From Poronia punctata (Eukaryota; Ascomycota; Sordariomycetes; Xylariales; Xylariaceae): DNA of 64,000 bases. Position numbers and translations under genes: made by a program. Numbering within the stretch: the stretch's first letter is position 1; every line of letters starts with the position of its first letter. Shown one piece after another: positions 1-11,430 of the stretch. The notes below the pieces were generated by a model. That model was not told the DNA's origin. It searched no databases and saw only the letters and a program-made list of their open reading frames with translations. Location of the stretch: assembly GCA_022579005.1 (NCBI GenBank), contig MU401552.1, positions 1 through 64,000 of the forward strand, read 5' to 3'.

Positions 1-2569
1 CAAAAAAAAAGTTTAAACTAGCGTTTTACTTACTTTTTAAAACTAGTAAGCTTTTTAAGTACTAGTTCTAAGCTTTTTTTTTATAGTAAAAAAGCCTAAA
101 GCATTTTGCTATATTTATTTTTTAAAACTAACATTTATGCAAATTTATTATAGCTTTTTTTATAATTAAACAAATCTTAATAAATTTTTTAAAATAGCTA
201 ACTTATACAACGCTTTAAAGTCTAGCAAAACACTACTTTAATTATATAAGTAGTAGTATAGCTATTATACTTAATATAAAGCGTTTTTTAAATCTTAACG
301 TTTTATGCCTTATTAGCTAAAGCTTACAAAGCTTTTAAACCTAAATATTTTGCTTTTAAGTGCTACAATTTCTTTAAATTAGTTTATAGTTATAGTAAGT
401 CTTTAAAAAGTTAATATTTTCTTTTTATAGTAGCTATTATAATCCTTGCAGCACTAAGTAAAATATTAAAAAATATTGCAAAGTTTACTAAATAATTGCT
501 AAAATAAAAAAATTAAAGCTTATATTTAAAAAAAACTAAGTTATAATAATATATAAGCATTTTAAATATAATATTATACTTAATTAATCTATATTAAAGT
601 AAGCAGTTAAAACTATAATACTAAATCCTTTTTTGCTAAAGTTAAGCTTTTAAAACAATGTTAACATAAAAACTTTTAACTACGTTTACATTTTTTAAAA
701 CCAGGTCTTTTATATAAAGGCTTATAATCTTATTTATTATTTTTTAAATTGTTTATTAACCCTTTTTAATTACTAAAAAGCTTATAGTACTAAATAAAAC
801 GCTACTATTAAACATAGCTTAAAAGCTCCTTTTATTTAATAAATTTAGTTTATTAACTAAATAAACTACTTTATAGTTATCTAGCACTATACTGTTTACT
901 AGTACATATTAAGGTTGTTTAAGTATTATAAACATAGCAAAGTTCTTAGCTTTAATACTAAAGCTTACTAAATTAATTATTATATAAATTTAATTTTTAA
1001 ATAAATACTTACTTTAGCTAGAATTTTTTTGCTTATTTAATTTTTTTCTTTTTTTAAAGCCTATAAGTCCTAATAGTACTACTTACTTCTCTTTTACAAT
1101 TTCCTATTAAAGTCCGTTTTACTTAGTAAGTAAGTAGCGCTTTTTAGTTTTTTTAATATGTTTATTGCTTATTTAAAAACCTTTAAAGCTTATAAATCTA
1201 ATAACAGCACGCTAAAAGTAGGCATACTTACATAATAACTATAGGTAATTATTTTTTTTGTTTTTAAAAAAATATAGGTAAAACTTGCCCTTAAAAGCGT
1301 TTTTAGCACTTAACTTTGCTTAAAATACTTTTGCTTTTTTAAAGTTATTTAAAACTGCTATTATAAAAATAGCTAAAATACTAGCTTTTTTTTAGTTTTT
1401 TAACTTTTAATTATACTTTTTAAAAATTTTAGCATATTTTATAAGCGTTAAAATTAATTTACTAAAGGCCTAGCAGCAAAAAAGTTGCATTTTTTTATTT
1501 TAAGCCTACTTTAATATAATTTTAGTGCTTACTACAGTTAAAAAATTTTTTACTACTAGTAGCCTTTTAATATTTACTATATTATAGTTAAAGGCCTTAT
1601 TATACGCTGCTTGCTATTTTTTGTACTACTTGCTTAGCTTAACTAAGCTTTTTTATGCTTTAGCAAGCACCTAATAGTATGTTTTTTAAGCAATTTATTA
1701 AAACTTAATATTATATAAGGCAACAATCTTTTTTAAGCGCTAAATAAAGTTTTAAAGCATATAATTGCAATTTTAGTTTTAAAGCACCTAAACTTAACTT
1801 TTAAAGCAGTTATTAACTATTTTATTAACTTAATTTTAAATAAAGGTTAAATGCGCTTAAAGCATAATAACTTATTTTTTGTGCTTGCTATTTTTATTAA
1901 TTATTATTTTATATATAGCTTAAATTTCAGCCTTATTTAAGTTTAAAGTTTTAAAAAGGTTAGGTTTTTTATTATTTTAAAAGTTATTAAAGTAGCATAG
2001 CTATGCTTTATAGTATTTACATAGTTAACGCTAAACAATAACCTTTTTTGCTTTTTTTTTAGTAAGATTTTTATAAAGCTTTATTAAGCTATAAGTAGTT
2101 TTAAAAGCATTTAAGTTTACTTTTTCTTAAATACTACGTTAGTAACAAATAAACTTAAGCTTTTAATACTACTTTGCTTAGTTATAAGCATTTTTAAAAG
2201 TAGTATTTATATTAATTTTATTTTCTAACATTTTAAATGCTTAAAAGCTTTTTAAGTTATATTAAAATACTTATTTAAATAAAAAAGTATTAAAAAAGTT
2301 AAACATATTTAAAATAGTTTTAAATAAGTTAAAGTTTATATTAAACAGTTTATAAATAAAAGCTTAAAAATAAAGTTATAAGTAGTTAACTAGCCTTTAA
2401 GCTTTTAAAAGTAGCACCGGTCCTTTATAAGCAAACCGGGCTTATAACTCTAACAATAAGTTATAGCAAACAAAGTAAATTAAAATAAGTATAAAGCATT
2501 AAAAGTAAAACTATACGCTTAAAAATATAATATAATTAACTATATTTATAAAAGTATTTAACTAGGTCT

Positions 2570-2760
2570 AAGGTGCTTTATATATTTCCAGTACCTTTTA
2601 AGTATAAGTATATATTACATAATAGTTTAAAATACGCGCAGCGTATCTTACCTTATTTAAAATAAGGTTACTATGTACCTAGTTACCTAAAGTACTTCTA
2701 ATACCTTTAAATCTAGGTTACATGCTCTATCCGTTACATAAACTAAATTAAAGCAAGCGC
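2570..2760. repeat. less decayed island inside the AT block
   Basis: This stretch has clearly more G and C than its surroundings, including a CGCGCAG core near 2634 and an inverted pair around CTTACCTTATTT / AAATAAGGTTA near 2649-2671. A smaller similar patch with ACCGG and AACCGGG lies near 2415-2440. These may be fragments of an element inserted late or too short to be efficiently mutated, for instance LTR remnants. That reading is an inference and no coding content is visible. Confidence 0.35.
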
Positions 2761-3360
2761 TATATATAGGTAATAATATAAATAAAACTAGTAAAAGTAA
2801 AGGTTTATAATATAAAATAAAATAGTATACTTACTTTTTAATTTTAAAGTAAATATTATTAAAAAATAATAATATAAACGTTATAAATAAATAAAATAAA
2901 ATTAAAAGCTATAATATATATATATATAACTAATAAAATAATAAGTAAAAAACAAGTACTATAAAGTAAAAAAATATATTATTTTAATAATAAAAAATAA
3001 ATTTAATATTATAAAAGCAATAATATAAACGCAATAAAAATATATATATTAAAGCAAAGACTTATAAAAAACGCAATATATATAATTTGCTTAATAAGCT
3101 ATATAAAATAAAAGGTAAAATAAATAATATATTATATTTATTTTTAAATTTAAATAAATATTTTTAAAATCTTAAAATATAATGCTTTGCTTATATGCTT
3201 AGTTATAAATCTTTTTATATAACTTATAATTTGCTTTAGTTTTTATATTACTAAAAGTATTAAATAACTTTTTTATTAATATACTTTATAGCTTAAAAAT
3301 AGTTAGTACTTAATAAAAAAAAAGTATAGCGTTAGCTTAAAATAAAAGTAAGTATTACTA

Positions 3361-3748
3361 ACTTTTATTTGCTTAAGTGTTTTTTAATAAAGTTTTTTTT
3401 TAAGTTTTTAAACTTTAGCTTAAAGTTTTTTAATATTTTTTTTTTACTTGCTTAAGTATTTTTTAAAGTCTTTTTTTAAGTTTTTAAACTTTAGCTTAAA
3501 GTTTTTTAATATTTTCTTTTTACTTGCTTAAGTATTTTTTAAAGTTTTCTTTTAAATTTTTAAACTTTAGCTTAAAGTTTTTTAATATTTTTTTTTTACT
3601 TGCTTAAGTATTTTTTAAAGTTTTTTTTTAAGTTTTTAAACTTTAGCTTAAAGTTTTTTAATATTTTTTTTTTACTTGCTTAAGTATTTTTTAAAGTCTT
3701 TTTTTAAGTTTTTAAACTTTAGCTTAAAGTTTTTTAATATTTTCTTTA
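3361..3748. repeat. tandem repeat, 76-bp unit, about five copies
   Basis: The landmark ACTTGCTTAAGTATTTT recurs at 3446, 3522, 3598 and 3674, an exact 76-bp spacing. A diverged first copy starts near 3367, 79 bp earlier. Copies differ by only a few C/T changes, so the array expanded after, or was homogenised despite, the decay of the surrounding DNA. No coding content. Confidence 0.9.
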
Positions 3749-3959
3749 AAAACTTTAATTATACTATTAAGTTTTTTAACTTTATTTTTTTAATTTATTT
3801 TTAATATTTTGCATTGCTAATATTAGCTTTAGCCTTTTTATTTTTATATAAAAGCTTAAGCACGCTAAAGTTGTTGCTATATTAAAATCTTTGCTTTTAC
3901 TTTATTATTATTATTATTATTTTTAGTTTTTAATACTTTAATATAAAAGTAAATATTTA

Positions 3960-4231
3960 TAAAAGTAGTAATATATAACCTGCTTAATAAGCTATATAAA
4001 ATAAAAGCTATAATATATTAGCAATATAAAAGCAAGGTTTTATAAAAGTAGCAATATATAACTTGCTTAATAAGCTATATAAAATAAAAGCTATAATATA
4101 TTAGCAATATAAAAGCAAGGTTTTATAAAGGTAATAATATATAACCTGCTTAATAAGCTATATAAAACAAAAGCTATAATATATTAGCAATATAAAAGCA
4201 AGGTTTTATAAAGGTAATAATATATAATTTA
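3960..4231. repeat. tandem repeat, 83-bp unit, three copies plus dispersed copy
   Basis: The landmark TGCTTAATAAGCTATATAAA occurs at 3981, 4064 and 4147, an exact 83-bp period. A related single copy sits near 3088-3120, so the unit is also dispersed in the block. Each unit contains the short palindrome-like core GCTTAATAAGC. No coding content is seen. Confidence 0.9.
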
Positions 4232-4439
4232 ACTAATATATAATAAAAAAGCTAAAGGCCTAATAAAAAAATAAATAGTTAAAGTATAGATTTTTATAGT
4301 AGCAGTAAACGCAATACTAGCTATGCAACTTTTAAAAAACATTAATAAAAACAATACTATAATAAAAGTTAAAATAATAAAAATATATATTATATGTTTT
4401 AATTAGCTATATAAAGTATAAGTTCTAACCTAAAAGTTA

Positions 4440-4690
4440 AAAAATATAGTAGTGTAGGTTGCAGTGGTGCAAGGTAAGGCGCGCAGGTAATGTAGTCTGT
4501 GTAGAAAAAAAAAAGATTTTAACTAAGTTAGAAAACCTGCGCTGTTATAAACCTATAAAGTAGATTAATTAAAAAGAAAAAAAAAGAAAAGCCTTTAAAT
4601 TCTCTTTACGTATATAAACCTATATATGCACTAAAAAGTAAGTTTGTAGCTGTTTATAAGTGCAGGCCCTAGTATTTAATTATTTAAAAG
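4440..4690. repeat. second less decayed island in the AT block
   Basis: The stretch starts with a G-rich segment (GTAGGTTGCAGTGGTGCAAG, then GGCGCGCAGG) and runs into moderately GC-containing sequence to about 4690. It contrasts with the almost pure A/T flanks. It may be a fragment of a different or younger element. I see no open frame and no terminal repeats that would define it. Confidence 0.35.
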
Positions 4691-6734
4691 AGGTAATAGT
4701 TATAAGCTACTTATTAGCTATATAGCTATTAACTTATTTATAACTAGTAATATATACTAAATATTTATACTTTATTATATAATAAGTTATAAGGCTTTTT
4801 TATATAGTTATAGTTTTTTTATAATATTTTTATAAATATGGCAATTTTATTTAATATAAAAAAGGTATTATTTATTAAATATATTAAAAGTAGTTAATAA
4901 AGCAAAATATAATTAAATTTTTAAAAATTTAAAAATAATAATAAAAAGTTTTTAAACTTAATAATAAAAATAAAAGCAAGTTTTTATTAAAGCGCTAACT
5001 GCTTAATTATAAGTTAAAAGGTATATATAAAAGTAAATATAAAAATAGTTTAAAAAGCTTAAAGTACTAGTGCTTATACTTTTAGTTTAAGTGTTAGTGT
5101 TTTAAAATATGCCTTTAAATTAAGTATATTTTAATATATATACTTTTTATTTTTAAAGGTAAATAAAAAGGTTATATTAAGCTTTTTACTTTTATATAAA
5201 AATATATAAAAAAAGTACTAAGGTTTTTTAATTATTATATTACTATATATAATTATTAGCAATTAGTTACTAATAGCAGCTTAACTTTTAATTGCACTAT
5301 TATTAATACTTTTTTAATTTAGTATTAGTAGCAATAAATATTAAACTATATATATAATAAAGTTAAAGTTTTTTTATATTTAATACTTAAAATCTTATTA
5401 AAAAGCTTAAAAAAAATCTTTACTATTAAAGTTAATATATATATACTTAGTTATTTTAAATAAAACATATATATTTACTTTATTTTTTACTAGCGTTTTA
5501 AAGTTAAGATTTTTAATACTTTAATAATTAAAAATAATATGCTTTTTTAAAAAATAAAGTGCTATTTTTATTTTTTTAAAAATTTAAATTTAATTAAAGT
5601 TTTTATTTTAAGCGTTATAAAAGCAATACAATTTTGCTTATTATATATATAAAGCCTTTTATTAAATTTAGTTTTTTAGTTTTTTTAAAAAAAAGCTAAA
5701 GCTATATAAAGTTAATACTATAGTAAATAAGTACTAATTAGTTTTTAAATTAGCACAAGGTTAAAAAAGGTAATAAAAATGCTTACTATTTTTTATTTTA
5801 TTAGTATATAACCTATAAAACGTTTACTATAATTTAGTATAGCTTTTTTTGCTTATTTAATTTTTTTTAAATAATTATATAGTTAATTTAAGTTAAATTT
5901 TTTATTTATTACTTACTTAATTTAATAACGTTTTAACAGCAATATAAAGCTAATATAACTTTAAGTTAAATAAAAAATAAGTATATTAATAGTTTTTATT
6001 TTTAAACCTTGCTTTTTTATAGTTATTAATTTAACTACTAATTAGTATTAGTCTAGCTAGAAATAAATATAATTATAACATGTTATTACTTATAATACTA
6101 TATTAAACTTAATTAATTAAAAAAAAAAAGTTAAAAAGATTACTTATAGCTAGGTTTAAATAGCTTATAGTATAAAGGCTACTTAAACCTATTATATACT
6201 AAGTATATAAAAGTAGCATACTTTTTATAATTAAAGTATATAGCAAGTATATACTTATAATTAGCTTACGCGTATATATTTATTTTTCTAGTATTTACTT
6301 TTATTAAAAAATACAATATAGTTTATATTAATATAGCTAATATAGTTAATTAGTAAAGGGGTATTAAAAGGGATTTTAATAGCTTTAATAATATAAAAGC
6401 TTATTATAAAAAAGTATAATAAAGTTATATATTAGTTTTTTTAAATTAAAAAAAAATATTATTTTTTAAAAATATATTTAAAAAGTAAAGCTTATTTTAA
6501 GTTATTATAACAAAGACTTTTTAAAAAAATATATATATATATATATATTTAATTTTTTAAAAACCTAGCTTAACCTAGCTTAAACAAGCTACTTTTATAA
6601 CTATAGCTAACTTAAAAAAGTAGATATTATAGCTAAAATAAGCTAGAAACTTACTATTTAAATTAAAGTGCTTGCATTTTAATATACAACGTACTTAAAA
6701 TTAAAAGCGTGCTACTTTAATATAACATTAAAGG

Positions 6735-6767
6735 AGGCAAGCTTTTTATTTTAGTAATAGCTTGCCT
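6735..6767. repeat. perfect 9-bp inverted repeat at the AT-block boundary
   Basis: AGGCAAGCT at 6735-6743 is followed after a 15-nt A/T-rich spacer by its exact reverse complement AGCTTGCCT at 6759-6767. Composition switches from AT-rich to normal immediately after it. It could be an element end, a hairpin or chance. Confidence 0.7.
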
Positions 6768-6770
6768 GGC

Positions 6771-7781
6771 GCTATATGGGTATTTTATCGTGACCCGCAA
6801 CAGGAAAACGGAAACAGGAATCCGATCAAGGCGGCAGCTCTCACCATATGTTGTAGGTTGAATGTGTATTGTAAGATGTAAAGGTTATAGTTCAATACAG
6901 TATCCCAGTATAACAATCTACAAGGACCTACCAGGTAAAGGAAATAATAGCGGAGAGCTTGTCGCATTCCTTACATTAATGACCTCTTGTAACAAATACC
7001 CCTAAACTAGCAAGATCGCCCCTAGGAGGCGATCAATAGTCAGATTACCGGCAAATCTTAACCGCAGCCTCAAGGATCAATAACCGTGGATCTATTTTTG
7101 CAGCACGGGATGTCTTGACTCGGAAAAGTAGGGATCGCTCGGCCCTTGTTAAAAACGCGGCTAGCAACGCGCACATCTTACCTTAAATGAACCTCGTATA
7201 TTCCTCTACCTAAAGTGATCCTCATCTTCTTCTAAAAGCGAACCCCGTATATTCCTCTTCCTTATATAACCTACGTATGTTCCTTTTCTTAAACTAAACA
7301 GCGTGTACTCCTTTTCTCCAAGTTTATCACGTACTAACTCTCTCTTAAACTAAACCCCGTATACTCCTCTTCCTAAAGTAGACCTCGTGTTTTCCTCTCC
7401 CCACACTGGTCTGATATGGCCTATGATGCTGTGTTAATCTAGAAGGACGGCCGTAGATAGCATCATCGTTTAGGTAAACTCTCGTAAGGCAACCTAGGAA
7501 ACGTGACATGATAGGGCTGTGATGCTGCGCTGATCGGTGGCCAAGCATTGGTAAGTGCTATTGCCTCGTGTCCACAGCAAAAGCAGCATGAATCACAAAG
7601 GCACCATTTCCATACCAGGACTTTCTGCCTACAACTTGAAAGCATAAATAAGCTGGTATTTCTCATCCTGTAGACTGTAGATAATCTCTTCAGCAACAGC
7701 CAAAGAAACATCTTTCCACCTACAGTCAAACAAACAACACCAACAACACCCTCTTCCACACTCAGCTACAACTTGCCCAAT
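6771..7781. other. transition zone without a recognised gene
   Basis: Composition is normal from here on, but there is no supported gene. The distal part holds the pyrimidine-rich imperfect repeats listed separately. The last 150 bases before 7782 are CA-rich (CAACAACACC and similar), as is common in a fungal 5' leader of the secreted-protein gene. Confidence 0.5.
7183..7400. repeat. imperfect pyrimidine-rich repeats
   Basis: Variants of the phrase CCTAAA(..)AACCCCGTATATTCCTCTTC recur at irregular spacing, for example near 7191, 7243, 7347 and 7384. The copies are diverged and I cannot define a clean period. They may be decayed minisatellite copies or remnants of a repeated element at the edge of the AT block. 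Confidence 0.55.
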
Positions 7782-8108
7782 ATGCGCGCCACAGTTCTAT
7801 CTCTCATCTTCGCTGCCAGCCTTGCATCAGCACAGGACAACAACATCGATGTTATTGTCGAGTCGCCTGGCCCCGATGGCGCGCCTCAGAACACCACGAT
7901 CACCTTCGACCAATACACACCATACCCTAATACCGACGGGAATTTGGATCAGGTTATCGGATTGTACGGCGGCAAATCGGTCTGCATCCCTAGAAATGAG
8001 GATGGCAGCCAAACTATCGACGGCGACAACTATTGGTTCGGATTCGGCACTGTTATCCACGTTTCCCCCCCTGTCAAGGTCGATTATATCGAATGTGGTC
8101 TTGAGTAG
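7782..8108 (+). CDS. small secreted protein, 108 aa, unknown function
   Basis: A single-exon frame starts at ATG 7782 with A at -3. The in-frame codons just upstream contain no other ATG. Residues 1-17 form a textbook signal peptide: MRAT, a hydrophobic core, then ASLASA before Q18. The mature part is acidic. It has two cysteines (68 and 105), which could form one disulfide, and a possible N-glycosylation sequon (Asn37-Thr-Thr). I recognise no domain. It lies about 1 kb from a RIP-like block and beside two pseudogenes, a setting where fungal effector-type or lineage-specific secreted proteins are often found. That role is inference only. Expression and homologues are unknown. Confidence 0.7.
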   Translation: MRATVLSLIFAASLASAQDNNIDVIVESPGPDGAPQNTTITFDQYTPYPNTDGNLDQVIGLYGGKSVCIPRNEDGSQTIDGDNYWFGFGTVIHVSPPVKVDYIECGLE

Positions 8109-9432
8109 ACCTGGGGAACAGATCGAGCGATATTGTCTGGAGAGACCCGACGCCGCGCTTCAATCGATTCGGCCACCTTTTCTATCACGGTTTCCCTGGA
8201 CTTGTCATGTATGAATACACTGCGCAACAGTAGGAGGTGGTATAGGCAATGGTATAGGATATCTCAGCAGACATATTGCTATGTTCGTACAATGATAGCT
8301 AAGCCGTAAGGCTTGGGGCTCGCAGTTCTAGACAGTCAATACGTCTATATTCTTGGGCGATATTGGAGAATATGACATCTTCCCACACTTTAACAGTTCC
8401 CCTTGGGTGTTTTTCTTTTTTAGGTGTGATTTGGCTGCAAGTGGCACGTACTTATCACTTCTCTATACCGTCTCACTTGGTCAGGAGCCTTCGGTCCTCG
8501 GACATTCACACGCTAGAATATGTATATTGACAACCCGCTTTTATGGAGTCATGTAATAGAATCAATTCAAAGTCTCCGGTAAGGGGGAAACGAGAGATGC
8601 ATCCAGAATATCAAGATGCCCACTCATATGATCTTTCCCTATAAACCGTGTTGTAGGATGTGCCAAGTGGAAGAGGGAGGGCAAGGCATAGTCGTGACCG
8701 ATCGGTAGAAATGTACCTGCTCAAATGAAATGAAACATGGATTTGCTGTCTTCGCAGTTCCTTCCCTTGCATTTTGTCAGGCTCCTGTTGTTGCACAGGT
8801 CCTTCCCCCTTGTATTGTGGAATCTTACTGTCGCTGTTGTGGCTTGTCTTGCTAGAGCAGGGAGCACTTTCTCTTATTAGAATACCTAGGGAGAGTTTCT
8901 GAGGTCCTCTTGGTTACCTAAATTGCAAGCACTTCCCCTCTTGTCAGAATAATGGGAAGCAGTTTCCTAGGATTATAGTCATTATGGGTCAGACCTGCTA
9001 CATACTGTGTATACAAGGAACAAAGACAACAGGGAAAGCCCTGCCGGCAGACACCTTCAATAAAAGCGCACCGTGGAATAGAAATATCTCTTCTACTCTT
9101 TTCAAGTCCCCGAGTCCCAGAATAAGCTTTTACTCTCCTCCTGTTTCCTTATCATATTTGCAGTAATTGTTCGGAACCTGTACTCACCTCTTCTACGCGT
9201 CATGTCAACTCCAGAGAAACAGCCTGGCACAAAGGTTTCCTAATCACCGTCCCCCTCTACAAAATGGAAGAAAGATTCCAGCAAACTTGGACATTTCATT
9301 TCTACCAAGGTGGAGCCTTGCAACCAACAAGTCCTTGAAATTCGTTTCCATATATGGGCCGTCAACACGTGAAATGATCGATGCTTGCGAGTTTTGGCCT
9401 CATCCCCCTTCTGCTACTCAATGCTAATGATA
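8109..9432. other. intergenic, no gene recognised
   Basis: Short frames occur but none looks protein-like over its whole length. Near 9245-9330 one frame reads VPLYKMEERFQQTWTFHF before a stop. This could be a decayed 5' part of the HNH relic that follows, but I cannot show it. Confidence 0.4.
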
Positions 9433-10313
9433 ATGACAGGGATGCAAACCAGCAGTCAAGAACCCCGGGACGGAGCACGGTCGGTCACTACAGGGCGTTG
9501 GGAAGTAAGGGTTGTAAGTCTTTTCTCACAACAGTAACCGTGCTACATCCCTCCATACTAACGGGAACTCTTTTTAGGCTGGTTGGTATGGGAACCAATG
9601 TATTTTGACTTGCCGTAATACTGTCGAGGCCTGCCATATTCTTGCCGACAGTATCACACAGGACAGCGATGAGACGCAAAGCTTCTTTGACAAGCTATCG
9701 AGGTTTTAGCCTCAGGACAAGGTCATAAAGCTAAAGAATGTTGTTGAAGATCCAGCCATGTTTCTCAGAACCCGATTGTTCTGAGCAGAGACGCGCACTC
9801 CGACTGGTCAAAGGCAAGATTTGCCCTGCAGCCAGTGAGTTGCTCGACCAGGAGACTGTCTTTGCTGTTTGTTTGGCTGGCGCCTACAGTACCCCGGGAA
9901 TCGGTGCTATACCACCGCCATACTCCAGACCCCACTGCCCTACCACATCAAAGTCTGGGTCCCAACGCTACCACTGTCTTCCATCCCCTGGGATCTGGAG
10001 ACGAGTCATTCTCGAGACCAGCAACCCCGAACAGGTTCCCTTGCCATCCTGGGAACTCTTGCACCTTCAATACGACATGCAGAGAATCGCCCGCGCCTGT
10101 GCAGCAGGGGACATACTTGCTGCAACCCCTCAGAGGCAGGTTCCCACGGGAGGCTCAGTGGCCTACAATGTCGACGAAGAATACGGCCTGCCCGGATTTG
10201 CTCTTGATACTCCGGGGCTCGGCGCGTTCCTTCTCGACGAAGCCGTCGAACAAGGGCTCCTACCGCTACACGAGCGAGCCGACGTCGAGCAATATTTCTT
10301 GGTAGAGGAATAA
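9433..10313 (+). pseudogene. frameshifted fungal HNH-nuclease-domain gene
   Basis: Pieces of one fungal HNH-type protein appear in order but in three frames. A first piece (9433-9504) contains RDGARSVTTGRWE and ends at a donor-like GTAAGG. After an acceptor-like TTTTTAG (to 9577), the second piece reads NQCILTCRNTVEACHILAD and FFDKLSRF, then meets TAG at 9707-9709. A third piece in another frame has NPIVLSRDAHSDW and KARFALQP, then LSLLFVWLAP. The last piece, in the third frame, has PLPSWELLHLQYDMQRIA and ends at 10313. EACHI, the Asn of NPIVL and the His of RDAH match the His-Asn-His order of the family. The internal TAG could be a C-to-T product of CAG. Unusual introns are an alternative to frameshifts but do not remove the stop. 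Confidence 0.62.
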
Positions 10314-10855
10314 GAATCCTAGGTAGAAGGGCGAGCCTAGTAGATAAGAAACAGATCTATTATTACAACCATTGCTCCGAGGCCGAACGTTGCAATACCT
10401 GCAATATGGACGGCAGTGCTTAGTCTTATTCATGCTATTTCTGTTAGGTGCGACAATGGCGCCCTATAGAATAAACATTGTATAAGAAACGAGAGCTGCG
10501 TCTAAGTTGCTATTAACCGGCTGTGTAACTGTGGGAACACTACCTGTATTCGTGCCGTTATGACCTCGTAAAATATGTAGTGGAGGGCGGCTATAAGTGA
10601 TTTATTCCGCCGTCATCTCTTTCCTTTAACCGGGATAGTTTTAGCATCTCTATCTCTATAATACATGTTTCCCTTTAGTTACGGCAGATAGCCGATTGCT
10701 ATCATCTGGTCTCTTGGCTATTTGCAGCATTGTTATCTAGCATTATAGGTTCAAATCTCTATGTTCAAATCTCTTCTACAGGCTCTACTCCTCCTACGGC
10801 AAACCATAAATGACTACATCGTTCTGCTTTCATAGGTAGCTGTCACGTTAAATTT
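10314..10855. other. intergenic, no gene recognised
   Basis: No convincing frame. A short duplication, GTTCAAATCTCT, occurs twice near 10750-10775. The first copy resembles a tRNA B box, but no cloverleaf or A box fits around it. Confidence 0.4.
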
Positions 10856-11267
10856 GTGAGACAGATGGCAGATCGGGGCTTGCTAACCGTTACCATCTGT
10901 AATTTTTGCGCTTGGAAAATACCTAACGTCCTCATCACCGTCTCGACCTCGTGCGGTATGGGTCAATATACCTTGTCAATCCACACGAGCAGAAAACACC
11001 ATGTACGTCGTAAAATATATCTACGTATGCGAATTCTTCTGCATCTCATCACCTGTTGTCCGCATATCGTGTGGTCTCTTGCTCGCAAGACTCGTTCCAC
11101 TCTCCGAGCATCAACAAATATTCCTCTAGAGGATTATTGCGCTGCCGTTTGTTGCCGAGGCAGAGACAATCATTGCCAGCTTCTCGCAATTCGGGGCCAT
11201 TGCTACAAGCTCAGTTGTAGTGCCCGACCCACCCCGTTGCCTGCACTACGACCTCGTGGTGAGTTGA
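10856..11267 (+). pseudogene. relic of a fungal rhodopsin-like integral membrane protein
   Basis: In one frame the first half reads VLITVSTSCGMGQYTLS. The family usually has a GMG(R/Q)H-like motif after a transmembrane helix. A frame change near 10990 leads to MYVVKYIYVCEFF, PVVRISCGLLLARLV and PLSEHQQIFL. These fit the family pattern K..Y..E..Y followed by K.S..LF..R at the next helices. A TAG at 11127-11129 interrupts it, and the frame then continues RIIALPFVAEAETIIASF to about 11258, where a donor-like GTGAGT precedes TGA. The TAG fits C-to-T decay of CAG. The family is SAT4/Pth11-related membrane proteins of unknown ligand. Assignment rests on short motifs. Confidence 0.45.
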
Positions 11268-11430
11268 TAGACAAACGGCGGTATTACAAGGCCAAGAACG
11301 GCCGATAGTACAAGATATTGAATCATTCAAATATTTACAGTCAAAAAAGGCTTGGTCCATGCATGTAATGCGCCTATAATGTATAATACACAGCCATATC
11401 ATATCCGTCTTACACACACACAATCGATCC

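Larger units (their letters stand above)
1..6770. repeat. AT-rich, RIP-like degenerate repeat block
   Basis: The sequence is overwhelmingly A and T, full of TA steps, and has no open frame of 60 codons or more on either strand. Normal composition resumes abruptly near 6770. This is the usual signature of transposon DNA converted by C-to-T repeat-induced point mutation in filamentous ascomycetes. Residual patches and tandem arrays (listed separately) suggest several nested or duplicated elements. I could not recognise reverse transcriptase, integrase or transposase motifs, so the original element class is unknown. Such blocks are commonly heterochromatic. RIP as the cause is an inference from composition. 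Confidence 0.8.

Noticed and set aside
10749..10759. B-box-like GGTTCAAATCT
   Set aside because: Duplicated short word without a tRNA or SINE structure.
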